6,023 nucleotides of DNA, taken from CAYTCZ01 sp964436315. GTDB lineage: Bacteria > Actinomycetota > Thermoleophilia > Gaiellales > Gaiellaceae. Each line of letters opens with the position of its first letter. Position 1 is the stretch's first letter. The notes under the pieces were generated by a model, which was not told the DNA's origin, did not search any database, and saw only the letters and a program-made list of their open reading frames with translations. Below are positions 1 to 5,939 of the stretch, piece by piece. The position numbers and the translations under genes were made by a program. The stretch is from positions 1 through 6,023 of the forward strand of contig CAYTCZ010000187.1 of assembly GCA_964436315.1 (NCBI GenBank), given 5' to 3'.

Positions 1-65
1 TGGTCGTGCATGACGGCAAGGTCGCGTCGGCCGACGAGGTGCTCGCCCTCATGCAGGTGGAGTGA
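1..65 (+). CDS. ABC transporter ATP-binding protein, C-terminal fragment
   Basis: Only the last 20 codons are present, read in the frame starting at base 3 and ending with TGA at 63-65. The visible tail contains VVHDGKVAS followed by a short helix ending LMQVE. The hydrophobic-hydrophobic-x-DG-(K/R)-hydrophobic pattern is what normally follows the H-loop at the end of LolD/MacB-type ABC ATPases, where the last strand is followed by a short helix. The stop lies 3 bases before the start of an FtsX-type permease, the usual ATPase-permease order for this class of transporter. The Walker A, signature and Walker B motifs lie outside the window, so the call rests on the tail and the neighbour. Confidence 0.75.
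   Translation, partial: VVHDGKVASADEVLALMQVE
55..62 (+). promoter_or_regulatory. Ribosome binding site for the FtsX-type permease
   Basis: AGGTGGAG lies inside the last codons of the ATPase gene, and its GGAG ends 6 bases before the ATG at 69. This spacing favours the ATG at 69 over the in-frame ATG at 78, which would be 15 bases away. It implies that permease translation is coupled to the end of the ATPase gene. Confidence 0.55.
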
Positions 66-68
66 GTC

Positions 69-2633
69 ATGCTGACCATGACCGTGCGCGGCCTCGCGGC
101 TCGGAAGTTGCGCAGCACCTTGACGGCGCTGGCCGTCTTCTTCGGCGTCGCGATGATCGCCGGCACCCTCATGTTGACCGACTCGGTCAACAGCTCCTTC
201 GATGACATCTTCGCCGACGCGAACAGCGGTGTGGACGTCAGCGTTGCGACGAAGGAGACGGTCGAGGACTCGCGCGGTGGACTCCCACCGTCCTTCGACG
301 AAAGTGTCCTCGCCGACGTCCAGGCCGTGGACGGCGTCGCGGAGGCGGCCGGGCAGGTCTTCGACCCGACGGTCTCCGTTCTCGACGAGCAGGGAGACCG
401 GGTCGGCCCCACCGGCCCGCCTCACTTTGCCAGCAGCGATCTCCCAGATCGTTTTAGCCCCTGGAACTACACCGAGGGACGGCCACCCGAGACGGCCGAC
501 GAGATCGGGATCGACAACTTCACCGCCGATCGGGAGGGCTGGGCGCTCGGCGACCGCGTCACGATCGCGGGCACCGGGGGGGCAGCGAAGGACTATGCGA
601 TCTCCGGAATCGCCGAGTTCGGCGACGGCACCGAGCTCCTCGGCGCGAGCCTGGCCATCATGACCCTGCCCGAAGCACAACGGCTGACTGGCAAGGAGGG
701 ACAGTTCGACGAGATCGTCGTGGCCGCCGAGGAGGACGTTACCCCCGAGGAACTCAAGGCCGCGGTACAGGAGGTCGTGTCCGAGGATCTCGAGGTGCGG
801 ACCGGCGAGGAGAACGCCGCTAACCAATCCAACGACTTCAAGGAGGGCTTCTCCTTCCTCTCCAATGCCCTGCTCGTCTTCGGTGGAATCGCCCTGTTCG
901 TCGGCGGCTTCATCATCTTCAACACGTTCTCGATCACCGTTGCTCAGCGCACCCGTGAGTTCGGAATGCTCCGCACGGTCGGTGCCCACCGTCGCCAGAT
1001 CCTTGGCGCCGTTCTGCTCGAAGCGGCACTTATCGGTCTCATTGCATCCGTCCTCGGTCTCTTCGGCGGAATCGGGTTTGTCGCTGGAATCATCGCCCTC
1101 TTCGACGCCTTTGGACTGTCCCTCCCCTCCAGTGGGCTCGTCCTCACGGCGAGCACCGTGATCGTCGCCTTGCTCGTCGGCGTCGTCGTGACCGTGATCG
1201 CCTCGCTCGCTCCAGCACGGCGGGCCACCCGCGTGACCCCGCTCGAGGCCGTACGGGAGGGAGGAGTGACAGCGCGACCCTCGCGACGTCGCACGATTGC
1301 CGGCCTCGTTGCCCTTGCCCTCGCAGTCCTTGCGATCGTCTGGGGCCTCTTCCAGGCCGAGAGCTTCGGTGCGGCGTTCGTCTTCCTCGGTCCGGGCATC
1401 CTCCTCCTCTTTCTCGGGGTTGCCCTGCTGAGCAGCCGCCTGATCGGCCCGCTTGCCTCGGCCATCGGCTGGCCGCTCGAGCGCCTTGGCGGCGTCCCCG
1501 GCCAGCTCGCCCGCGAGAACACGCAGCGCAACAAGGGCCGAACCGCCACGACTGCTGCAGCGCTCATGATCGGCCTCGCACTCGTCGTCTTCGTCGCAAC
1601 CTTCGCCTCGGCGCTGACGAAATCGATCGACGAGGTGCTCGACCGTCAATTTGCCGGCGACCTCATCCTCAACAACTCGGACGGGGGGTTCCTGAGGATC
1701 TCGCCCGAGGTGGCCGACGCCGTCAGCGACGTCGAGGGCGTGGCCGTCGTCTCGCCGGTGGCCGGAGGCGATGCGATCGTCGCCGGTGTCTCGGGTACGC
1801 AGCAAGTCAGCGGGCTCGACCCGGGCACCGTCGCCCAAGTGGCGAACTTCGATTGGAGGGAGGGCTCAGACTCGACTCTGGCAGAACTCGGCGCGAGCGG
1901 CGCGATCATCGAGACCGACTGGGGTGCGGATCACGACATCTCCGTTGGCGATACGATCGAGGTCACGACACCGCTCGGCACAGAGGTTCGCTACAGGGTC
2001 GAGGGCAGCGTGCGCGACGAGGTCGGCCTGTTCCTGAACAGCTTCGCGATCCCACGGGATACGCTCCTCCTCAACTTCGGGGTCGACGGCGACGATGTCG
2101 TCTTGGTTGGCTACGAAGAGGGAGTGGACGGCAACATCGTCCGAGCCGAGATCGATCGCGTGCTGACTGCGACGTTCCCCAATGTGGAATCGCGCTCGCA
2201 GGCAGAACTGGAAGACGATTTCCGCCAGCAGATCAACCAGGTGCTCGTCCTCATCTACGCCCTTCTCGCCCTCTCGATCATCATCGCGCTCTTCGGCGTC
2301 GTCAACACACTCATCCTCACCATCCACGAGCGAACGCGAGAGATCGGCATGTTGCGGGCGATCGGAACGTCGAGACGCCAGGTGCGCCGGATGATCCGTT
2401 ACGAGTCGGTGATCACGGCGCTGATCGGCGGAATCGTCGGGGCGGCCATCGGCCTCGCGCTCGCTGTTGTTGCGGTCGAGGCACTCGAGGACGAGGGTCT
2501 CGTTCTCTCGATCCCCGTACCGCTGCTCGTCACCGTGATTATTCTGGCCGCCATCGCCGGCATTGCTGCCGCCATCGCACCCGCGCGCAGAGCCTCGAGA
2601 ATCAACATCATCGAAGCTCTTCTCTACGAGTAG
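69..2633 (+). CDS. ABC transporter permease, FtsX/MacB family, two FtsX domains
   Basis: This is a complete 854-residue membrane subunit of an ABC transporter of the MacB/LolCDE superfamily (type VII). In this family the permease couples cytoplasmic ATP hydrolysis to movement of a substrate at the outer face of the membrane. Hydrophobic segments are seen near residues 15-37, 264-290, 314-345, 360-382, 407-428, 434-456, 495-516, 724-750, 780-805 and 815-838, about ten in all. Two large extracellular regions follow the first and the seventh (about 40-260 and 517-720); the first looks like a MacB periplasmic core domain. The FtsX domain is duplicated (about 271-391 and 729-848). Each copy carries the coupling-helix motif, RTREFGMLRTVG at 294-305 and RTREIGMLRAIG at 755-766, and ends in an APARRA(T/S)R motif (381-388, 838-845). 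About 850 residues is usual for the double-FtsX actinobacterial subfamily. The substrate cannot be told from sequence; lipoprotein, lipid, peptide or drug export are all possible. No frameshift or truncation is seen. Confidence 0.95.
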   Translation: MLTMTVRGLAARKLRSTLTALAVFFGVAMIAGTLMLTDSVNSSFDDIFADANSGVDVSVATKETVEDSRGGLPPSFDESVLADVQAVDGVAEAAGQVFDPTVSVLDEQGDRVGPTGPPHFASSDLPDRFSPWNYTEGRPPETADEIGIDNFTADREGWALGDRVTIAGTGGAAKDYAISGIAEFGDGTELLGASLAIMTLPEAQRLTGKEGQFDEIVVAAEEDVTPEELKAAVQEVVSEDLEVRTGEENAANQSNDFKEGFSFLSNALLVFGGIALFVGGFIIFNTFSITVAQRTREFGMLRTVGAHRRQILGAVLLEAALIGLIASVLGLFGGIGFVAGIIALFDAFGLSLPSSGLVLTASTVIVALLVGVVVTVIASLAPARRATRVTPLEAVREGGVTARPSRRRTIAGLVALALAVLAIVWGLFQAESFGAAFVFLGPGILLLFLGVALLSSRLIGPLASAIGWPLERLGGVPGQLARENTQRNKGRTATTAAALMIGLALVVFVATFASALTKSIDEVLDRQFAGDLILNNSDGGFLRISPEVADAVSDVEGVAVVSPVAGGDAIVAGVSGTQQVSGLDPGTVAQVANFDWREGSDSTLAELGASGAIIETDWGADHDISVGDTIEVTTPLGTEVRYRVEGSVRDEVGLFLNSFAIPRDTLLLNFGVDGDDVVLVGYEEGVDGNIVRAEIDRVLTATFPNVESRSQAELEDDFRQQINQVLVLIYALLALSIIIALFGVVNTLILTIHERTREIGMLRAIGTSRRQVRRMIRYESVITALIGGIVGAAIGLALAVVAVEALEDEGLVLSIPVPLLVTVIILAAIAGIAAAIAPARRASRINIIEALLYE

Positions 2634-2734
2634 CCGAGCCGCAGGAATGTTGGGGTGCGGGGGTGTGGAAGCCCTCGACGCGTCTGGCTATCCGCTAGGC
2701 GGCCTTCCGGGGAGACGACGCCAGCGCCGGTAGA

Positions 2735-2829
2735 TGGCGATGGAGTCGCCACCGAAGTTTGGAAGACGCGAAGGTTCGGGCGGCCCTTCACCGCCGCCCC
2801 AGGGCGGCAAGACCGAAGGCGGAGACGCC
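2735..2829. other. Cluster of short GC-rich hairpins
   Basis: Three stems follow one another. TGGCGA (2735-2740) pairs with TCGCCA (2746-2751) around a 5-base loop. GGGCGGC (2778-2784) pairs with GCCGCCC (2793-2799), which can pair instead with a second GGGCGGC at 2802-2808. GGCG (2818-2821) pairs with CGCC (2826-2829) around a GAGA tetraloop. They lie 100-200 bases beyond the permease stop and could form in RNA from either strand. They could stabilise the 3' end of the permease transcript, belong to a structured RNA, or be part of a repeat. Short stems are common by chance in DNA this rich in G and C, so support is modest. Confidence 0.3.
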
Positions 2830-3010
2830 GTAGCCTGGACGCTGACTCGGATTTCGCCCGCCGCAGGTTCGGGGAGATCTTCTTCCACCCCCCACAGCGA
2901 CAGGTGTGGGTCGAGTGTCGGATCGCATGCGTCCCTGAGCGCGGTCGCCACGTGGCCAAAGCGGGCAGGATGAGTACCCGTGAGTGCTTCGTCATCAGCC
3001 CGAACTACTT

Positions 3011-3062
3011 GCCGAACCGATCTGAGCGACCTCGCGAAGGCTGATGCTCCAGCCGATTCGGC
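3011..3062. terminator. Inverted-repeat structure downstream of the lipid operon (possible terminator)
   Basis: GCCGAA (3011-3016) can pair with TTCGGC (3057-3062). Enclosed is a hairpin of GGCTG (3039-3043) with CAGCC (3050-3054) and a weak GCGA/TCGC stem (3026-3035), giving a small branched fold. It starts about 50 bases beyond the stop of the - strand operon, where a transcript end is expected. There is no U-tract on either strand, so it is not a classical intrinsic terminator and the call is tentative. Confidence 0.15.
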
Positions 3063-3111
3063 GACATCCCCGAGACGGCGGTTGCGAGTTTCTTACTCCG
3101 TCCCGGCCCTG

Positions 3112-3999
3112 CTACGCGGGCTGGCCGACCCGAACACGGGCCGCCCGGAGCGCGGCTACCGGTCGCATCGTGCGGAATATCAACATGAGTGCCGCCAGAC
3201 CGATGAGTGTGTTGACGGCGGTGATGCCCACCTGCATGCCGACCGAAAACGAGAGCGCCGCAGCTGCGGTGACACTCGTTTGAAGAACGTAGACGAGGAG
3301 GGCTTGCTGGGTGCCCGCGCCGCCTGGAGTAACCGGGACGAGCGTCGAGATCCCGCTTGCCACCACAACCACTGCCGCCACTGACACCGTCGCTGGCAAT
3401 CCGAATGCGGCGAGGAGAAAGTAGACGACTGCAATGCGACATCCCCATGCGCCCAGCTGGACGAGGACGACCTGACGCAGGTACCGAAGCGGCGAGCGGA
3501 GGATCGCCGCACCTTGAGCGACCCGTTCGCGCAACTGACGCACGCGCTTTCGAAGCGGACCGGCCAGCAGCGCAAGCACGATCATCACTCCGAGCACCAC
3601 GAGACCGGCGACGATCGGATGGTGGAGCGCCGCGGCCGGGGTGGGCACTGCGGGCAACCCCGGGAGCTGGGGGATCAGTCCAGCCCACCAGGCGACGACC
3701 GCCAGACCAACGCCGATGATCCCGTCAAGCAGAAGGAGGATCGCACCGGCGGCGGCGAGCGTGGGGACCGAGGATCCCGGGATTCGCATCCGCAGCAAAG
3801 CCAGTTTGAGCGCCTCACCGCCACGGGCTGGCATGAAGGAGTTCGCGGCCACACCGGCTGCATAGGCGGCCCCTACCGAGACGACGGTGATTCGCTTCTC
3901 CGGATAGGCGGCCGCGATGACGTTTCGAAGGGCGAGCGATCGCAGAACGAGGTTTCCGAGCTGGAAGGCGAGCGCGATCGAGACGAATCGGAGGTCCAC
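3112..3999 (-). CDS. LPG-synthase transmembrane / UPF0104-family flippase-like membrane protein
   Basis: From the GTG at 3999 this gives a 295-residue polytopic membrane protein. Hydrophobic segments lie near residues 4-24, 36-54, 80-105, 127-147, 174-197, 203-222, 230-248 and 252-275. Family hallmarks are the PARGGEALK stretch at 57-65, matching the P-x-R-(A/G)-GE motif of this family, and PVTPGGAGT at 222-230, matching the P-x-T-PGG-(L/A)-G motif. Related domains form the flippase half of MprF, and stand-alone members are thought to move or present lipids or lipid-linked sugars. No soluble aminoacyltransferase domain follows, so this is not a full MprF. It is the last gene of the - strand operon, after the phosphodiesterase. 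The start is doubtful: the GTG has no Shine-Dalgarno sequence, and the frame stays open upstream to about 4059 with plausible protein (LVDEAIAGLEAAAERLGS), so about 18 N-terminal residues may be missing from this call. The family assignment is firm; the substrate is unknown. Confidence 0.85.
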   Translation of the reverse strand: MDLRFVSIALAFQLGNLVLRSLALRNVIAAAYPEKRITVVSVGAAYAAGVAANSFMPARGGEALKLALLRMRIPGSSVPTLAAAGAILLLLDGIIGVGLAVVAWWAGLIPQLPGLPAVPTPAAALHHPIVAGLVVLGVMIVLALLAGPLRKRVRQLRERVAQGAAILRSPLRYLRQVVLVQLGAWGCRIAVVYFLLAAFGLPATVSVAAVVVVASGISTLVPVTPGGAGTQQALLVYVLQTSVTAAAALSFSVGMQVGITAVNTLIGLAALMLIFRTMRPVAALRAARVRVGQPA

Positions 4000-4050
4000 C
4001 GATCCGAGTCGTTCAGCAGCAGCTTCGAGCCCAGCTATCGCCTCGTCAAC

Positions 4051-4065
4051 CAGAGAGCCTCACCT
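4051..4065 (-). promoter_or_regulatory. Shine-Dalgarno AGGTGAGG and possible CTG start for the flippase-like gene
   Basis: On the - strand AGGTGAGG (4065 to 4058) is followed after 4 bases by an in-frame CTG (4053-4051). AGGTGA matches the extended complement of the 16S rRNA 3' end and lies 6 bases from the CTG. No ATG, GTG or TTG occurs in this frame between the in-frame stop at 4062-4060 and the GTG at 3999. A CTG start would add 18 residues to the protein. CTG starts are rare in bacteria, so a sequence error or use of the GTG at 3999 remains possible. Confidence 0.35.
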
Positions 4066-4753
4066 ACGGGCTGTGACCGCTGAGGCCGAGTTTCTCGCCA
4101 AGGTCGAGTTGTTCGGTGATAAGCCCGTCGACACCGAATGCCGCCAGTTCGCGCGCGCGGGCCAGCGTGTTCGCCGGCCAGCTCAGAACGACGTCGGCAC
4201 GTCGGCGCAGCTCGGTCACCGTCGGTGGGTCGAGAAACCGCTCGTGAATCGAGATGCCGTGCAAACGGCGCCCGTCACCGAGACGGAGGATGTCCCGAAG
4301 CTGGCGCCTGCTCCCGACCGAGTAGACGACGCGCACGCCGGACGCGCTTGCGAAGGGGTCGAGCAGCGCCCAGTTCCTCGAGCAGATCGTCGTTTGCGAG
4401 ATTCCAAGCGACGGCTGCAAGGCAGCGAGTACCCGGCCGGAAAGCTCCGGGTCACGACCCTTAAGGTCGAGCATCAGCTCCGTTGCTTCGCCTTTGGCAG
4501 CGAGCAGCTCATCCAACAGCAAGCGGGGCGCGAATGGGTTCGCAAGGCGCCACCGGTCCCACAAGACGGGTATCGGGCCGACCGTCTTCAGGTGACGACT
4601 CTCCAGGCGTCCCCTGAACAGGTGAACGTCGGCCTCGACCACGCGGATCCCCAACGATTCCGCCGCACGAAGATTGTCGAGCTCGTTGCCGGCCCGGTGT
4701 GCAATGACGAACGGGGAGCCGCCACCCCCCGTTGTGCCACGGGGAGCGCTCAC
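4064..4753 (-). CDS. Glycerophosphodiester phosphodiesterase family protein (GDPD)
   Basis: From the GTG at 4753 this is a 229-residue soluble TIM-barrel-type protein. The family hydrolyses glycerophosphodiesters to glycerol 3-phosphate and an alcohol using metal-bound catalytic residues. IAHRAGN at 17-23 supplies the HR pair, EADVH at 40-44 the E-x-D metal ligands, and RHLKT at 53-57 the second catalytic His. LMLDLKG (93-99) stands where the family has an acidic residue and Lys, and a GVDGLITEQ stretch near the C terminus fits the last barrel strand. The usual PEN-T after HRG is absent, so this is a divergent, short subgroup. No signal peptide is evident, which suggests a cytoplasmic enzyme. 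The frame stays open upstream to an ATG at 4909, but that would overlap the phosphatase gene by 128 bases and add low-complexity sequence. The GTG, 28 bases after the phosphatase stop, is therefore preferred, although its Shine-Dalgarno sequence is weak. The flippase-like gene follows within 10-64 bases. Confidence 0.83.
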   Translation of the reverse strand: MSAPRGTTGGGGSPFVIAHRAGNELDNLRAAESLGIRVVEADVHLFRGRLESRHLKTVGPIPVLWDRWRLANPFAPRLLLDELLAAKGEATELMLDLKGRDPELSGRVLAALQPSLGISQTTICSRNWALLDPFASASGVRVVYSVGSRRQLRDILRLGDGRRLHGISIHERFLDPPTVTELRRRADVVLSWPANTLARARELAAFGVDGLITEQLDLGEKLGLSGHSP

Positions 4754-4781
4754 GATGCTGAACGGCGCTCGAGCGTAGAGC

Positions 4782-5774
4782 TCACGAACGCCAAGTGTAG
4801 CCAGGCCTAGCTTGAATGACGCCTGGCAGTCGAGGCGGCCACCGGTGGCGCCGGCGCGTTCGGTCGATTCCAACGGCGATGCCGACCGCGACGCCGACGA
4901 GGACCGCACCGACGATCAGGTCAAGGACGAAGTGGTTCGCGGTCGTGACGGTCGCGATGCCCATCAGTATCGGCATCCCCACCGCGAAAACGCGGACCGT
5001 GAGCGACGTGAAGGCGATAAAGAGAACGATCCCGACGAGCAAGTTCCAGCCGAAGTGGAGGCTGGGCATGGCCGCGAACTGATTCGTCAGTGACGGTGGC
5101 TGAAGTGTCCTGTACGACGTCGAGCGCTCGAGCACTGTGTCCACCAGCTCCATTCCAGCGAGTCGCGGCGGCGCCGTGGGCACGGCGAAGAAGAAGGCGA
5201 AGCCGATCATTCCGGAGATGAACATGGCGTTTCGAAGCAGCCGGTAGGCGCCCCGATGGGTCAAGTACGTGATCACGAGCGCGGCGAGGATCACCGGCCA
5301 GTGGCCCCAGATGTATACCCAGTTCCCCAGGTCGACGAGCACATCGCTCGTCATTGCGACCGACTGTGCGCTTGCCTCCCAGGCAATCCCAAGGGCGTGC
5401 TCGATCCGTGCGATCGTCTGTGCGTTCGCAATGGCCTGAGCAGCGCTTCCCTCCGTGACTGCCCGCACCGCGCCGTAGACCAGAATGCCGAATCCGACCA
5501 TGGCGATCTCGCGGCCGATCGGGAGCAGCGACCGGAAGTGCTGTTTTGCCCGAGGTTGTGATTCGGGATCGACCTCCGACGGTGGAGGCTCCCCGCTTGG
5601 CAGCGGCGCTGAGACCGCGTCTCTGAGCCCGTTCGTTCGGTAACGCTCCCGGCACAGCCGAGACGAGCGGGCAGACTCAATGCACGTAGAGCGGCTCGGA
5701 CCACCACCGTCAGATCTCGCCCGGCACGCCGGCCGTCGAGCTTCGAGACGATTTGTGTCGACCGACGCCGGCAA
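4782..5774 (-). CDS. PAP2-superfamily membrane phosphatase (PAP2_3 type) with long N-terminal tail
   Basis: The 330-residue product is an integral membrane member of the PAP2/Aur1-like phosphatase superfamily, which removes phosphate from lipid or polyprenyl phosphates or transfers phospho-head groups. Membrane segments lie near 90-108, 160-173, 184-200, 243-258, 260-277 and 282-303. Family motifs in order are the IEHALGI segment at 124-130, WGHWP at 156-160, PTAPPRL at 199-205, MPSLHFGW at 236-243 (catalytic His240) and NHFVLD at 280-285 (catalytic His281, Asp285). The canonical residues are intact, so the enzyme should be active. The start chosen is TTG at 5774 because GGAGGAG lies just upstream with good spacing; the only other standard start in frame is ATG at 5501, at the edge of the first membrane segment. 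The first 90 residues are Arg/Ser/Pro-rich with no known domain. It is the first gene of a three-gene - strand operon with a phosphodiesterase and a flippase-like protein. Specificity, whether phosphatidate, polyprenyl phosphate or inositol-phosphate transfer, cannot be decided. Confidence 0.88.
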   Translation of the reverse strand: MPASVDTNRLEARRPACRARSDGGGPSRSTCIESARSSRLCRERYRTNGLRDAVSAPLPSGEPPPSEVDPESQPRAKQHFRSLLPIGREIAMVGFGILVYGAVRAVTEGSAAQAIANAQTIARIEHALGIAWEASAQSVAMTSDVLVDLGNWVYIWGHWPVILAALVITYLTHRGAYRLLRNAMFISGMIGFAFFFAVPTAPPRLAGMELVDTVLERSTSYRTLQPPSLTNQFAAMPSLHFGWNLLVGIVLFIAFTSLTVRVFAVGMPILMGIATVTTANHFVLDLIVGAVLVGVAVGIAVGIDRTRRRHRWPPRLPGVIQARPGYTWRS

Positions 5775-5804
5775 CTGACTCCTCCGTCTTCGGCCAGATA
5801 GGTT
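5775..5804 (+). promoter_or_regulatory. Candidate sigma-70-type promoter for the 5940 gene
   Basis: CTGACT (5775-5780) resembles a -35 box, matching TTGACA at four of six positions. It is followed after 18 bases by TAGGTT (5799-5804), which fits the TANNNT -10 pattern. Transcription would begin near 5811 and give a leader of about 128 bases. The -35 overlaps the phosphatase ribosome binding site on the opposite strand. Such weak matches are frequent, so this is tentative. Confidence 0.25.
5779..5785 (-). promoter_or_regulatory. Strong ribosome binding site deciding a TTG start
   Basis: On the - strand GGAGGAG (5785 to 5779) is followed by TCAG and then TTG at 5774. The GGAGG core is 6 bases from the start. 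This is the best Shine-Dalgarno match among the - strand genes and is the main reason for placing the phosphatase start at 5774 and not at the ATG at 5501. Confidence 0.55.
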
Positions 5805-5821
5805 CCTACTTCAACCCTTCC

Positions 5822-5834
5822 ATCGCGACGCGAT
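5822..5834. promoter_or_regulatory. Near-perfect palindrome, candidate operator
   Basis: ATCGCG-A-CGCGAT is a perfect 6-base dyad around one central base. It lies between two divergent genes, about 48 bases upstream of the phosphatase TTG and just after the proposed start of the other transcript. A dimeric repressor bound here could affect both genes. No regulator gene is visible in the window. Confidence 0.25.
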
Positions 5835-5912
5835 TCAGGCATCGGAACATCCGCCGATGGCGGTGCGGATTCTCCGCAGACCATCGCCCTCCCAGCCAAG
5901 GCTGGTGGGTAA

Positions 5913-5935
5913 AGTCTCTGCACAGAATGGAGACT
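5913..5935 (+). promoter_or_regulatory. Hairpin burying the Shine-Dalgarno sequence of the 5940 gene
   Basis: AGTCTC (5913-5918) pairs perfectly with GAGACT (5930-5935), and two G-U pairs (5919/5929 and 5920/5928) can extend the stem around a 7-base loop. The Shine-Dalgarno GGAG (5929-5932), 7 bases before the ATG at 5940, lies wholly within the stem. Upstream GCAGA (5876-5880) could pair with TCTGC (5917-5921) and open it, which would make the leader switchable. Pairings are read from sequence; the regulatory role is inferred. Confidence 0.4.
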
Positions 5936-5939
5936 CGCG

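Larger units (their letters stand above)
2634..3111. other. Convergent intergenic region without a convincing gene
   Basis: These 478 bases lie between the end of the + strand permease and the end of the - strand lipid operon. Frames open on both strands here (for example 2655-3044 on + and 2688-2951 on -) have no Shine-Dalgarno sequence, no recognisable domain and Pro/Arg/Ser/Gly-rich translations, so I do not call them genes. The 2640-2910 stretch has several short hairpins, a 9-base direct repeat AGGTTCGGG (2772-2780 and 2865-2873) and a loose inverted repeat GTGGAAG/CTTCCAC (2665-2671 and 2882-2888). The region might be a dispersed intergenic repeat or the remains of a gene. No T-tract hairpin typical of an intrinsic terminator is present. 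Confidence 0.5.
5812..5939 (+). promoter_or_regulatory. Structured 5' leader of the 5940 gene, candidate cis-regulatory RNA
   Basis: This stretch is dense in short complementary segments, several mutually exclusive. CGATGG (5855-5860) can pair with CCATCG at 5881-5886, enclosing a TGCGGA/TCCGCA hairpin (5864-5869 with 5873-5878), which gives a 12-pair arm over 32 bases. The same CGATGG can pair with CCATCG at 5820-5825. CATCGG (5840-5845) can pair with CCGATG (5854-5859), and CCGCC (5851-5855) with GGCGG (5859-5863). Downstream, CCAGC/GGCTGG forms a tetraloop hairpin (5892-5905), and a last stem covers the ribosome binding site. It matches no riboswitch consensus I could recall. The same bases lie upstream of the phosphatase on the other strand, so the structures could serve that transcript instead. 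Confidence 0.35.

Noticed and set aside
1853..2698. Long + strand frame of 281 codons overlapping the permease gene
   Set aside because: Arg/His-rich shadow of the permease reading frame, which has clear FtsX motifs throughout this part.
2634..2700. Intrinsic terminator directly after the permease
   Set aside because: No stem followed by a T-run is present within about 70 bases of the stop codon.
2771..2781. GGTTCGG stretch resembling a tRNA T-loop
   Set aside because: No acceptor, D-arm or anticodon arm can be built around it.
2688..2951. Open - strand frame of 87 codons with fairly gene-like codon use
   Set aside because: The GTG start at 2951 has no Shine-Dalgarno sequence, and the translation is low-complexity (WGGGEGPPEPSR). 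It is kept only as part of the repeat-like block; conservation in relatives could revive it.
2655..3044. Open + strand frame of 129 codons in the convergent region, and a shorter one at 2734-2973
   Set aside because: No Shine-Dalgarno sequence, Arg/Pro/Ser-rich translation, no domain, and equally open frames on the opposite strand; typical of GC-rich non-coding DNA.
4064..4909. Longer version of the GDPD gene from the ATG at 4909
   Set aside because: It would overlap the phosphatase gene by 128 bases, and the added N terminus is Ser/Arg-rich with no family match; the GTG at 4753 fits operon spacing better.
5836..5890. - strand GGGCGATGG stretch resembling the start of a fluoride riboswitch
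   Set aside because: The following bases lack the CGCCC partner and the conserved downstream segments of that class, so the likeness is confined to a few bases.
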